Positions 7,752 through 15,569 of a DNA stretch of 19,452 bases are shown in pieces (position 1 is the first letter of the stretch; each line of letters opens with the position of its first letter). The notes beneath the pieces were generated by a model, which saw only the letters and a program-made list of their open reading frames with translations, searched no databases and was not told the origin of the DNA. This stretch comes from Methylococcaceae bacterium (lineage in GTDB: Bacteria > Pseudomonadota > Gammaproteobacteria > Methylococcales > Methylomonadaceae): positions 1 through 19,452 of the forward strand of contig CANNLO010000059.1 in the NCBI GenBank assembly GCA_947505055.1. Direction: 5' to 3'. The translations under genes and the position numbers were made by a program.

Positions 7752-8158
7752 AATACTTTAGCTGCCAATCTTAAGGTGGTTAATTCCAGCTGACGGCCAT
7801 CATTGCCAGAATTGCCATCACTCCAGTTTACGATCACCTTTACCTTAAAGAGCTCGGCGGTTTGCGAATTCATATCCGAGGTTTCGAGCATACCTGAAAA
7901 TTGGTAAGGGCTGACAACAACCTGCCAATTATATTTATCGTTTAGCAGGCCACTCGATTGACCCGGCTGCAAGGCGGTTTCCACACCTGTTTGTGCCATT
8001 AAAGTTTCAGCAATTTGTACTGCTGAAGTATATTCTTCGGCTACACCGGCCATATTGATGCCGGAAGAAAAGATCTTTAACAAAATGCCCAAGGACAGCG
8101 CCAGAATTGAAAACGCAATCAGGATTTCCAGTAATGAGAAGCCTCGCTGTTTATTCAT
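7748..8158 (-). CDS. gspI: Type II secretion minor pseudopilin GspI
   Basis: From the ATG at 8158 the protein has 136 residues: a very short leader (MNKQRG), cleavage at RG/FSLLEILIAF with Glu at +5, the N-terminal helix, and a small globular domain with GLLNDKYNWQVVV. A longer frame begins at a TTG at 8170, but the ATG is preferred: it gives a normal leader and overlaps the gspH stop as ATGAATAA. GspI is the central subunit that recruits J and K at the pseudopilus tip. Confidence 0.94.
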   Translation of the reverse strand: MNKQRGFSLLEILIAFSILALSLGILLKIFSSGINMAGVAEEYTSAVQIAETLMAQTGVETALQPGQSSGLLNDKYNWQVVVSPYQFSGMLETSDMNSQTAELFKVKVIVNWSDGNSGNDGRQLELTTLRLAAKVL

Positions 8159-8597
8159 TTTCAAGTTCAATCTGACCTGTTAGCCAGTTTATATTAATTT
8201 TCCATTCGATGTTGCCCAGTCCGAGCTTAACTTTTCCTCCGGTTGAAGAACCATCAGGGAAAAATCGTATGTTTGCAGTGCCATCATCGGTTAATTCAGT
8301 TTGCGCGGTAACCACGGTCAGATCAATGGCCTCCGGTATCGTGTATTGCTTGTCCCGATCCGTAACATTGTAGCTATTACCGCTTAGGTTAATAGCTACC
8401 GTAGTTTCTTTTCGGGTCATTAAAGCTTGTCCTCTGGCGTAGCGCAAGGCAGAAACAATGTCTCTTGAAGCCGACTTGATCTTTGTAGAGTCATTACCTG
8501 ATGAAAGATTCAGACCGATAACGGAAAAACCCAAGACCACAACCAGCAGCACAACGGTTAGTTCCAGCAGGGTAAAGCCTCGCTGGCGTAAAGGCAT
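8151..8597 (-). CDS. gspH: Type II secretion minor pseudopilin GspH
   Basis: A 148-residue prepilin: leader MPLRQRG, cleavage at RG/FTLLELTVVL with Glu at +5, and a globular domain with ASRDIVSALRYARGQALMTRKET, typical of GspH/FimT proteins, then a C-terminal beta region (RFFPDGSSTGGKVKLG). The frame stays open upstream to 8720, but that extension translates a repeat and palindrome rather than a leader, so the start is placed at the ATG of MPLRQRG. GspH caps or connects the tip complex to the GspG fibre. It follows gspG after an unusually long 145-bp gap. Confidence 0.93.
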   Translation of the reverse strand: MPLRQRGFTLLELTVVLLVVVLGFSVIGLNLSSGNDSTKIKSASRDIVSALRYARGQALMTRKETTVAINLSGNSYNVTDRDKQYTIPEAIDLTVVTAQTELTDDGTANIRFFPDGSSTGGKVKLGLGNIEWKININWLTGQIELENE

Positions 8598-8742
8598 AGG
8601 GTTAGACTCGTTTATTAACGCGGCACGTTGAAAACGCGTTCCCACGCAGCGCGTGGGAACGTGATAACTCTTGGGAGCCAGATAGCGGTTCTGCGTAACA
8701 AGCGCCCTTGAACCTTTCACCTTGAACCTTTAGCCTATGAAT
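8598..8742. repeat. Repeat insertion between gspG and gspH
   Basis: This 145-bp gap is the only large one in the gsp operon. It holds a perfect 11-bp palindrome with 3-nt loop, CGTTCCCACGC (8637-8647) and GCGTGGGAACG (8651-8661), plus a 12-bp direct repeat CCTTGAACCTTT at 8706-8717 and 8720-8731 (14-bp period). Both are the style of REP-like and micro-tandem repeats scattered in some proteobacterial genomes. In the transcript the palindrome would make a stable hairpin between two pseudopilin genes. Confidence 0.75.
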
Positions 8743-9207
8743 TTATTCCCAGCTATTAATATCCTGATCTTCGCCTTTGCCGCCTTCTTTCAGGTCAGCG
8801 CCGTAGGTATAAAGATCAAATTTACCATGTTCGCCGGGAGCAACATAATGATATTCCTGTAACCAGGGATCCAAAGGCATTTTGGATTTACGTAAATAGG
8901 GGCCGTTCCAACGCTTAGAGCTTTCGGGCGATTCAATCAAGGCTTTCAAACCTTGTTCTGAAGTGGGATAAATTCCCAAATCCAGTTTGTACATATCAAG
9001 AGCGGCAGCCAAATCTTCAATTTGAACTTTTGCCGCTTTGGTTTTTGATTCACCCATGTGTTTCATGACCTGAGGTCCGACGATCCCAGCTAACATGGCG
9101 ATAATACCCAATACCACCAATAACTCTAGTAGGGTGAAACCCATTTGTCGCAAAGCTCCCGCCTTGAATGATGAACCTTGTATCTTGAGTCTAGTTAACT
9201 GTTTCAT
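8743..9207 (-). CDS. gspG: Type II secretion major pseudopilin GspG
   Basis: This 154-residue precursor is the main subunit of the pseudopilus. Cleavage is expected at LRQMG/FTLLELLVVLGIIAML, with Glu at +5. The globular domain shows the family hallmarks: GIYPTSEQGLKALI, WNGPYLRKSKMPLDPW, and a C-terminal Asp-rich calcium-binding stretch (TYGADLKEGGKGEDQDINSW). The ATG at 9207 has GGA about 10 nt upstream. It gives a long leader of about 23 residues containing RLKIQGSSFK, which resembles the translated form of the tandem repeat found just downstream of the gene. An internal ATG immediately before GFTLLE would give no workable leader. It follows gspF after 18 bp. Confidence 0.96.
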   Translation of the reverse strand: MKQLTRLKIQGSSFKAGALRQMGFTLLELLVVLGIIAMLAGIVGPQVMKHMGESKTKAAKVQIEDLAAALDMYKLDLGIYPTSEQGLKALIESPESSKRWNGPYLRKSKMPLDPWLQEYHYVAPGEHGKFDLYTYGADLKEGGKGEDQDINSWE

Positions 9208-9225
9208 AATGTATTTTTCCTAAAT

Positions 9226-10464
9226 TTAAAAAGCCAGATCATTGACGCTCAGAATAGCCAACAATATTGACACAATTATGCCGGCAATCATCAGACCTAA
9301 TGAAATAATCAGGGCAGGTTCCAGCATTGCCAACATTCGCGCAATGGCTACCCTGAGTTGTTTGTCATAAATAGTTGCTACGCGCAGCAGCATCTCTTCA
9401 AGGCGGCCGGTTTCTTCGCCCATTTTTATCATTTGCATGGCCATTTTAGGTAAGATGCCCTTTGCCAATAAGGCTTCGGACATGGTCTTTCCTTCTCTTA
9501 GCTGATCTTCGGCATCCTGAATGGCTTCCGCTATAACCAGATTATCCACGGTTTCGCGAACAATGGTTAAGGAGGATAAAATCGACACGCCATTACCCAA
9601 TAAGGTGCCCAAAGTACGGGTGATGTTTGCTGTTTCTTTGTTAAGAAAAATGTTTCCAAACAAAGGCACTTTTAAAAAACGGCCATCCCAAACTTTTTTT
9701 CTGATTGGGTCAGCCATTTGCCATTTCATATAACTGGATACAGCTACGAAACTACCAATGAGCAACCACCAATAACTTTGCAACCATTCAGCCATGCCTA
9801 CCACAATCTGTGTCGATATGGGCAAAGCTTTACCGGCGCTGGCAAACATTTCGGAGAATTGCGGAACGACGAAAGTCAGCATCACAAACAGTGAGGCCAT
9901 GGACATGACCAGCAAAATAACAGGATAAATCAGCGCGGTACTAACGGTATCCTTCAATTCCTGTGAGCTTTCCAGATACTCGTTGAGTCGGCTTAAAACG
10001 TCACCCAAACTTCCACCGGCTTCTCCGGCACGAATCATGTTCAGATAAAATTTGGAAAACAGACTGGTATTTGCACGTTCGGGAGATTTGCGTCTTTCGA
10101 GAGAATCGGCTAACGATGCACCACCTTTGACTTTTTCGAGTATCCGGGCCACCAGTTTGGTCAACGCTTCGTTGTCTTCAGTCAGGTCCATCAAAACCAG
10201 CAATGATTTATCCAAAGGCAAGCCGGATTCCAGCAAAGTAGCCAGCTCCCCTGTAAATAACAGCAAATCTTTTTGCGATAATTTGGAGCGTTTAAGCGTT
10301 AACTTGAAACCTGAAAACAAACTTGATTTGAGCGGAACCACATGAATCGGCATATAGCCTTCAGACTGCAAGGTGGCTATCAAATATTGATCATTGATAG
10401 CATCTCTTACGCCTTCTATGACATTACCCTGATTGTTAACTGCCTTGTATGAAAACGAAGACAT
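9226..10464 (-). CDS. gspF: Type II secretion inner-membrane platform protein GspF
   Basis: A 412-residue polytopic protein with two tandem T2SSF domains. The first contains LYPV-like and MIRAGEAGGSLGDVL motifs (about 143-156), and the second contains the matching KMGEETGRLEEML. Three membrane segments are evident, at about 176-200, 230-247 and 383-405. The short N-terminal region (FSYKAVNNQGNVIEGV) is typical of GspF/PilC. The protein couples GspE ATPase movement to pseudopilin assembly. It starts 1 nt after the gspE stop, with GGAAAG as ribosome binding site inside the end of gspE. Confidence 0.96.
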   Translation of the reverse strand: MSSFSYKAVNNQGNVIEGVRDAINDQYLIATLQSEGYMPIHVVPLKSSLFSGFKLTLKRSKLSQKDLLLFTGELATLLESGLPLDKSLLVLMDLTEDNEALTKLVARILEKVKGGASLADSLERRKSPERANTSLFSKFYLNMIRAGEAGGSLGDVLSRLNEYLESSQELKDTVSTALIYPVILLVMSMASLFVMLTFVVPQFSEMFASAGKALPISTQIVVGMAEWLQSYWWLLIGSFVAVSSYMKWQMADPIRKKVWDGRFLKVPLFGNIFLNKETANITRTLGTLLGNGVSILSSLTIVRETVDNLVIAEAIQDAEDQLREGKTMSEALLAKGILPKMAMQMIKMGEETGRLEEMLLRVATIYDKQLRVAIARMLAMLEPALIISLGLMIAGIIVSILLAILSVNDLAF

Positions 10465-10465
10465 A

Positions 10466-12151
10466 TCAGCTTTCCGCCGTAGTTACGCGCAGAACTTCTT
10501 CCAGTGTGGTGACGCCTTGCACAACCTTGACCAGTCCGTTTTCGTACATGGTGGACATGCCTTCTTCAATAGCCAGCTTCTGTATAACGCCTGCTTCGGC
10601 ATGATTCATAATAAGTTTACGGATAGGATCGGTCATCGGCAAAAACTCGATGATTGCCAATCGGCCCCTATAGCCCATGTCCGCGCAATTTGTACAACCC
10701 ACGGGTTTGTAAAAAACAATATCGCCTTCAGGAGCATAACGCCGTAGTTTTAATTCTTTGATCAATTCTTCCGGGGGATGAAAAGCCAATTTACAAGCCG
10801 GGCACAATTTTCTGACCAGACGTTGCGCCAAGATGCCATTGACGGTTGAGGTCAATAAATATTCCTCAAGACCCATATCCTGCAGACGGGTAACACCGCC
10901 CGCAGCGTCATTGGTATGCAGTGTTGATAACACCAAATGGCCGGTTAGAGCTGATTGCACGGCGATACGTGCAGTTTCCAAATCACGCATTTCACCAATC
11001 ATGATGACATCGGGATCTTGCCGGACGATAGAACGCAATGCAGAGGCAAAGGTCAGACCGATTTGCGGTTTGGCCTGAATCTGGTTGATGCCTTCCATTT
11101 GGTATTCGACCGGATCTTCAACGGTAATGATTTTTCGTTCTGAAGTGTTAAGCTGTTTTAGCGCAGCATACATGGTGGTCGATTTTCCGCTACCCGTCGG
11201 GCCGGTAATCAAAATGATGCCATGAGGTTGCGCCAAGGCATCAAGAAATTGATCCAAATGTTTGCCGGCAAAACCTAGTCCGACAAAATCAAGTACGGTA
11301 TTTTCTTTGTCCAGCAGACGAATAACGACGCTTTCACCGAACATGGTGGGAATGGTTGAAACCCGCAAATCCAGTTCTTTACCCAGCATCTGTATTTTGA
11401 TACGACCATCTTGGGGCAAACGGCGTTCCGCAATATTAAGCTTGGCCATGATTTTGATACGCGAAATCACCGCGGCGGTGGACTTGACAGAAGGCGAGTC
11501 TATTTCTTTTAAAACGCCATCGACACGTAATCGTACTTTTAAAGATTGTTCAAAAGGTTCAATGTGAATATCAGAAGCTCTGGTTTCAATGGCGCGCTGC
11601 ATGATTACGTTAACCATTTTGATAATCGGCGCTTCGCTGGCCAGATCTTTTAAGTGTTCAAGATCTTCATCGTCGATATCATCAATATCCAGATTATCAA
11701 TAACTTTGTCTGTTTGTGAGAGGCCATCACCGTATTGCACTTCCAGCGCCGCATCAATTTCCGATAGCAATCCAACTTTGGCGATAATATTTTTGCCGGT
11801 GGCCAATTTTAACGCAGTAATTACAAACCGGTCTTCAGGATCCATCAGCGCAACGGTTATATCGTCATTCTGGCTCAAGCCGATCAAATGATACTGTTTT
11901 AAAAAGCGTAAAGGGACGATTTCAGGGAGTTGTGGATCGATGGGATATTGATCGGCAGCCACTTTTTCAAACTTGCCGGATGCAGCAAAGGCATCGGCTA
12001 CATCCAGCTCAGAACAGAGACCTAATTTAACCAGTAGCAGTGGCACATTTTCTGCTACCGAGGTTTTTTGGACACGCTCAACTTTTTTTAATTCTGCAAC
12101 AGAGAGTTTCTGTCTTTTATGCAAAACATTTAGCAACGCTTCATATTCCAT
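10466..12151 (-). CDS. gspE: Type II secretion ATPase GspE
   Basis: This 561-residue cytoplasmic ATPase powers pseudopilus extension. An N1E-like domain (about 1-140, binds GspL) and an acidic linker (about 150-170, NLDIDDIDDEDLEHL) precede the catalytic part. Walker A is GPTGSGKST (317-325), the Asp box lies at about 191-210 (RASDIHIEPF), Walker B is DVIMIGEMRD (381-390, Glu387), and the His box is TGHLVLSTLHTND (403-415). A zinc-binding module has Cys450/453 and Cys486/489 (CPAC, CTNC). All key residues are present. It is the first gene of the operon; the 215-bp gap before it carries a promoter candidate. The ribosome binding site is weak. Confidence 0.97.
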   Translation of the reverse strand: MEYEALLNVLHKRQKLSVAELKKVERVQKTSVAENVPLLLVKLGLCSELDVADAFAASGKFEKVAADQYPIDPQLPEIVPLRFLKQYHLIGLSQNDDITVALMDPEDRFVITALKLATGKNIIAKVGLLSEIDAALEVQYGDGLSQTDKVIDNLDIDDIDDEDLEHLKDLASEAPIIKMVNVIMQRAIETRASDIHIEPFEQSLKVRLRVDGVLKEIDSPSVKSTAAVISRIKIMAKLNIAERRLPQDGRIKIQMLGKELDLRVSTIPTMFGESVVIRLLDKENTVLDFVGLGFAGKHLDQFLDALAQPHGIILITGPTGSGKSTTMYAALKQLNTSERKIITVEDPVEYQMEGINQIQAKPQIGLTFASALRSIVRQDPDVIMIGEMRDLETARIAVQSALTGHLVLSTLHTNDAAGGVTRLQDMGLEEYLLTSTVNGILAQRLVRKLCPACKLAFHPPEELIKELKLRRYAPEGDIVFYKPVGCTNCADMGYRGRLAIIEFLPMTDPIRKLIMNHAEAGVIQKLAIEEGMSTMYENGLVKVVQGVTTLEEVLRVTTAES

Positions 12152-12214
12152 TATCTTAAAACCAGTTTGTATTGCATTAAGTGTATATAGTATAGAAAAT
12201 TCAACTTATTCAAT

Positions 12215-12242
12215 AATTTAATTGAATGTCATTCCTTGTCAA
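12215..12242 (-). promoter_or_regulatory. Candidate sigma70 promoter of the gsp operon
   Basis: On the - strand a perfect -35 TTGACA (12242-12237) is followed after 16 bp by TAAATT (12220-12215), a 4/6 match to -10. It lies about 64 bp before the gspE start in AT-rich DNA. Other TATA-like boxes nearer to gspE (TATACT, TATATA) could also serve. Confidence 0.4.
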
Positions 12243-12258
12243 ATTTACCCGCTGCAGT

Positions 12259-12306
12259 TTAGAGTTGTATATATTAACAAAGTCTTAGCTATTTATTTAA
12301 CTCTAA
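12259..12306. repeat. Inverted repeat upstream of the gsp promoter
   Basis: TTAGAGTT (12259-12266) and AACTCTAA (12299-12306) form a perfect 8-bp inverted repeat with 32 bp between arms, just upstream of the TTGACA box. It could be two half-sites for a regulator or chance in AT-rich DNA. Nothing else in 12152-12366 is recognised. Confidence 0.3.
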
Positions 12307-12366
12307 TTGTTTTTTCGCTTTTTGATGATTCGCTGTATTATAGTTGACGTAAGCTTTTTTTCTAAT

Positions 12367-13380
12367 TCAAAGCGGCAATAAATTTTTCGCCAGGCTGATA
12401 ATTTCCAGTTCATCAATGTCTTTAATCGAAAAATCCTGCTTGTTGAGCTTAAAAGGATTAACAATAGAAGCTGACTTTACCACCTTGTTAATATCGGTCT
12501 GATAAACCCTGCTAACCGGCGTCGGGCCAAAAATAGTAATTGAAGGCCGATTCAGACCCCAAGCCATGTGCGTCGGTCCGGTATCATTACCGATTAATAA
12601 ATCAGCTTTGGCGATTAAGGCTTTAAGGCTATTTAAATTAAGTTTAGGCAGGACGGTGATTCGGTCGGATTGGGTAGCCATCCATTCTGCGCTGGCTTTT
12701 TCCTGCTCGTTACCCCAAATGACCAGACAGTTTTGCTCTAAGTCTTGCGCGATTTTGACGAATTTATCTGCCGGATAGTTGCGACTTTCCCAAGTTGAGC
12801 CGATCACTAAAACAATATTTGCCAAATCTTTGGATAAAAAACCATTAAGGCATTTGTCTTCATTTTCAAAAAACAAAAAAGGTTTTTTGTTAAGGATTTG
12901 CTGGCTGCTGATATTAACGCCTAACGGCCTTGAAAGCATCAGTGCATTTCTGTCGATAGTATTGGCATCGTAAGCGCAGGCTACTTTATGATCATAAAAC
13001 CATGACGCGGCTTTTTCTCTGCTAGATGCGGCATCGAAACCAGCAATTTTACTTTGTTTATTTTTCCCCGATAACAGTTTGGCGGTAATCGCGGATTTAA
13101 GTAGTCCTTGAGCGTCAATAACCAGATCATAATGGTTGTTTGCATAGCTGCGAATTTTTTTAAGCTCCGCAAATATCCCAAGCTTACTAGTTTTTAAGGC
13201 TTTCAGGTTAACTGTTAGTATATTGTCGATGTCTGGATTATTCTTTAAAACTTCAGCAAAGCGCTCTTCGACTATCCAGTCGATCTGAATCTTTGGCGAA
13301 TGTGCCTTGATAAACTGTAACGCAACCATTGCGTGAACAATGTCGCCCAAAGCCGACAGTTTTACGATGGCAATTTTCAT
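12367..13380 (-). CDS. waaC: ADP-heptose:LPS heptosyltransferase I
   Basis: A 337-residue GT9-family enzyme that adds the first L-glycero-D-manno-heptose to Kdo2-lipid A on the cytoplasmic face of the inner membrane. The N-terminus KLSALGDIVHAM carries the catalytic Asp at position 13, as in E. coli WaaC. The donor-binding signature is GNDTGPTHMAWG (264-275), with Asp266 expected to contribute to metal/ADP-heptose binding. In GSTWESRNYP (194-203) an Arg stands where E. coli has the phosphate-contacting Lys192 (alignment by eye). The ATG overlaps the waaF stop by 4 bp (ATGA), so the two heptosyltransferases are translationally coupled. No U-rich terminator is evident after the stop. Confidence 0.94.
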   Translation of the reverse strand: MKIAIVKLSALGDIVHAMVALQFIKAHSPKIQIDWIVEERFAEVLKNNPDIDNILTVNLKALKTSKLGIFAELKKIRSYANNHYDLVIDAQGLLKSAITAKLLSGKNKQSKIAGFDAASSREKAASWFYDHKVACAYDANTIDRNALMLSRPLGVNISSQQILNKKPFLFFENEDKCLNGFLSKDLANIVLVIGSTWESRNYPADKFVKIAQDLEQNCLVIWGNEQEKASAEWMATQSDRITVLPKLNLNSLKALIAKADLLIGNDTGPTHMAWGLNRPSITIFGPTPVSRVYQTDINKVVKSASIVNPFKLNKQDFSIKDIDELEIISLAKNLLPL

Positions 13381-14399
13381 AGTTGGTTCGCTATCGATTC
13401 AAGGACTTGTTCAGGCTTGATTCCAGTTAAACATTGCGTATGGCCTAATGGACACTCGCGCTTAAAACAGGGCGCGCAGTCCAGGTTTAGAGACAGTATC
13501 TGCGCTTTGTCATTTAATGGCGGGGTGAAGCCTGGATCTGAGGAGCCGTAAAGAGCAATCAGTTTTTTGTCCAGAGCAGCGGCGACGTGCATCAAACCAG
13601 AATCATTCGATACCACAGTGTATGCCAGTGACAGTAAATCAACTGCCTCGGCTAACGTAGTTCTGCCAGTAAAATCGATACATTGTCCGGAAGCTTTAGT
13701 GTTGATTTGCTCGGCGTCAGCTTTATCTTTATCGGAGCCAAACAACCAGACCTGCCAGCCTTGAGCTATTTTTTGTTGGGCAACTTCAGCAAAATATTCT
13801 GCCGGCCAGCGTTTTGCAGCACCGTATTCGGCGCCCGGACATAAGGCCAGAATTTTTATCGCAGTTGAACAAGATAGACCAAATTTATTGATAACCGCCT
13901 GTTGACGCTCAGGACTTATGCTAATGGCAGGCTTGGGACATACCGGCGGCATTGCTGCGTCTTTGGGCAAACCCAAGGCAACAAAGCGTTGCACGGTCAT
14001 GGTTAGTAACTTTTTATCCAGCTTTCTTGCATCGTTTAGCAAACCCCAGCGACATTCGCCAACGTAACCGGTACGCAACGGAATATTGGCGAAGAAAGTC
14101 GGGATTGCCGATTTCCAGGAATTGGTTAATAAAATGGTTTGTTGATAGCCTTCAGAGCGAAGGCTCTTGCCCAATTTAATGCGCTCCAGTAAACCAAACT
14201 GGCCGCGTGGCAGCGGCATAACGATGGTCTTGGTCACTTCAGGCATTCTTTCCAGCAACGACAAAGTCCAGGCCGGAGCCAATACGTCAATTTGACAGTC
14301 CGGGTCATTATTTTTCAGGGTGATAAACAGACTTTGTGCCATCACCATATCACCAACCCACGAAGGGCCAACCACTAGAATTTTTTGATTTTTTTTCAA
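13377..14399 (-). CDS. waaF: ADP-heptose:LPS heptosyltransferase II
   Basis: A 340-residue GT9 enzyme that adds the second heptose of the LPS inner core. Motifs match WaaF: ILVVGPSWVGDMVMAQSLF near the N-terminus, LCPGAEYGAAKRWP in the middle and VVSNDSGLMHVAAAL (nucleotide-sugar binding) followed by IALYGSSDPGFTPPL. The cysteine pair DCAPCFKRECPLGH near the C-terminus is common in WaaF. The start is TTG at 14399, 4 nt after GGTAAGAC-like ribosome binding sequence; no ATG lies between it and the conserved KILVVGPSWVGD motif. It leads waaC by a 4-bp overlap. Confidence 0.94.
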   Translation of the reverse strand: MKKNQKILVVGPSWVGDMVMAQSLFITLKNNDPDCQIDVLAPAWTLSLLERMPEVTKTIVMPLPRGQFGLLERIKLGKSLRSEGYQQTILLTNSWKSAIPTFFANIPLRTGYVGECRWGLLNDARKLDKKLLTMTVQRFVALGLPKDAAMPPVCPKPAISISPERQQAVINKFGLSCSTAIKILALCPGAEYGAAKRWPAEYFAEVAQQKIAQGWQVWLFGSDKDKADAEQINTKASGQCIDFTGRTTLAEAVDLLSLAYTVVSNDSGLMHVAAALDKKLIALYGSSDPGFTPPLNDKAQILSLNLDCAPCFKRECPLGHTQCLTGIKPEQVLESIANQL

Positions 14400-14436
14400 A
14401 AGTCTTACCGAATTATTGATTCTGGGCGGTCAGTAG

Positions 14437-14453
14437 GGCGTGCCGAGCGCGCC
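14437..14453. repeat. GC-rich short hairpin in the waaF-ilvE gap
   Basis: GGCGTGC (14437-14443) and GCGCGCC (14447-14453) form a 7-bp stem with a CGA loop and one G-T pair on the + strand. It is preceded by TAGG and looks like a degenerate REP-type palindrome, similar in style to the GGCGCTC...GCGTGCCCTA stretch at 199-222. Confidence 0.5.
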
Positions 14454-14467
14454 TTGAAAACTAATGA

Positions 14468-14550
14468 GTGGCCTGATTTAGTGTCGCCATAGCGACACTG
14501 CAACTGCCTGCAGATTATCTGGGTAGCATCAGATAATTAAATCAAGCCAC
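14468..14550 (-). other. Cloverleaf-folding element spanning the ilvE stop codon
   Basis: The 83 nt partition into a closing stem (14468-14480 with 14538-14550, 12 of 13 pairs) enclosing three hairpins packed end to end: GTGTCGC-CATA-GCGACAC (14481-14498), TGCA-ACTGCC-TGCA (14499-14512), and ATTATCTG with CAGATAAT around an 8-nt loop (14514-14537). Only G14513 is left unpaired at the junction. The single closing-stem mismatch (C14473/A14545) becomes a G-U pair in the - strand transcript, so ilvE mRNA would fold it completely. It includes the ilvE TGA (14542-14544). No U tract follows, so it is not a standard terminator. It could be a structured 3' UTR, a regulatory RNA element or a palindromic mobile repeat. 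Confidence 0.6.
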
Positions 14551-15465
14551 GTAAGTCAGCCAATCGGCATGATCTTCTCTGCGCCCGTGCACATAATCAA
14601 AATACAATGATTGCAACTGCTCGGTGACCGGGCCTCGACTACCGGAACCTATGGCACGGTTATCCAGTTCTCTGATTGGCGTTACTTCAGCGGCTGAACC
14701 GGTAAAAAATGCTTCATCGGCAACATAAATCTCGTCCCGGGTAATGCGCTTTTCAATCACTTCATAACCCTGTTCTCTGGCGATGGTAATCACTGAATCA
14801 CGGGTAATGCCTTCCAGGGCTGAGGTGGTTTCAGGCGTGTAAATTTTGCCGTTACGCACCACGAACAGGTTTTCGGCACTGCCTTCGGCCGCGAAACCTT
14901 CATGATCCAGCATTAAGGCTTCATCGTAGCCATTGGATAAAGCTTCTTGCAGCGCTAGAATGGAATTAATGTAATTGCCGTTGGCTTTGGCTTTACACAT
15001 GGTGCTGTTATGGTGGTTACGGGTATAAGACGAAGTGCGGATACGGATACCATGCTCAATACTGTCTGCACCCAAATAAGCGCCCCACGACCAGGCCGCG
15101 ACCATGACGTGGACTTTCAGATTGTCGGCCCTAAGCCCCATGCCTTCAGAACCGTAAAAACACATACTACGAATATAAGCGCTGTCCAAATTGTTTTTGG
15201 CAACGGCATCGCGATGCGCCTGATTAAGCTCGTCCTTATCGAAAGGCATTTTCATATTCATGATATGCGCCGAGCGAAATAATCGATCGGTATGTTCCTG
15301 CATTCTGAAGATCGCCGTGCCTTTTTCCGCATGATAAGCTCTGATACCTTCAAAGACACCCAGTCCATAATGCAAGGTATGCGTCAATACATGGACTTTA
15401 GCTTCGCGCCACTCAACCCAGTTGCCATCCAGCCAAATAACGCCGTCTCTGTCGTCCATCGTCAT
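14542..15465 (-). CDS. ilvE: Branched-chain amino acid aminotransferase
   Basis: A 307-residue fold-type IV PLP enzyme catalysing the last step of Leu, Ile and Val synthesis, with glutamate as amino donor. Motifs include HTLHYGLGVFEGIRAY (29-44), the Schiff-base Lys at about 160 in KAKANGNYINS, and EGSAENLFVVRNG (194-206), then GITRDSVI and FFTGSAAEVTPI near the end. Length is normal. The first ATG (15465) is chosen because GGAG sits about 9 nt upstream. A second ATG two codons later is possible. It appears to be transcribed alone or from its own promoter in the 123-bp gap upstream, which has A tracts but no convincing promoter boxes. Its stop codon lies inside a cloverleaf-like sequence. Confidence 0.96.
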   Translation of the reverse strand: MTMDDRDGVIWLDGNWVEWREAKVHVLTHTLHYGLGVFEGIRAYHAEKGTAIFRMQEHTDRLFRSAHIMNMKMPFDKDELNQAHRDAVAKNNLDSAYIRSMCFYGSEGMGLRADNLKVHVMVAAWSWGAYLGADSIEHGIRIRTSSYTRNHHNSTMCKAKANGNYINSILALQEALSNGYDEALMLDHEGFAAEGSAENLFVVRNGKIYTPETTSALEGITRDSVITIAREQGYEVIEKRITRDEIYVADEAFFTGSAAEVTPIRELDNRAIGSGSRGPVTEQLQSLYFDYVHGRREDHADWLTYVA

Positions 15466-15569
15466 TGTTTATTCTCCAATATTAGTGTTTAGGTATTTTT
15501 TATCTAAGTTGATAAAACAAAGGTTTAGCAATTTTTTTAGTTCAGATGTTTTTTTGATTGGGTCAATAT

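Noticed and set aside
8598..8720. In-frame N-terminal extension of gspH by 41 residues
   Set aside because: It translates a tandem repeat and a palindrome, and would put a 40-plus-residue leader before a normal prepilin cleavage site; the internal ATG gives a standard leader.
14468..14550. Integron attC site or tRNA for the cloverleaf
   Set aside because: No attC core sites, no integron cassette context, and no tRNA consensus bases or arm sizes despite the cloverleaf topology.
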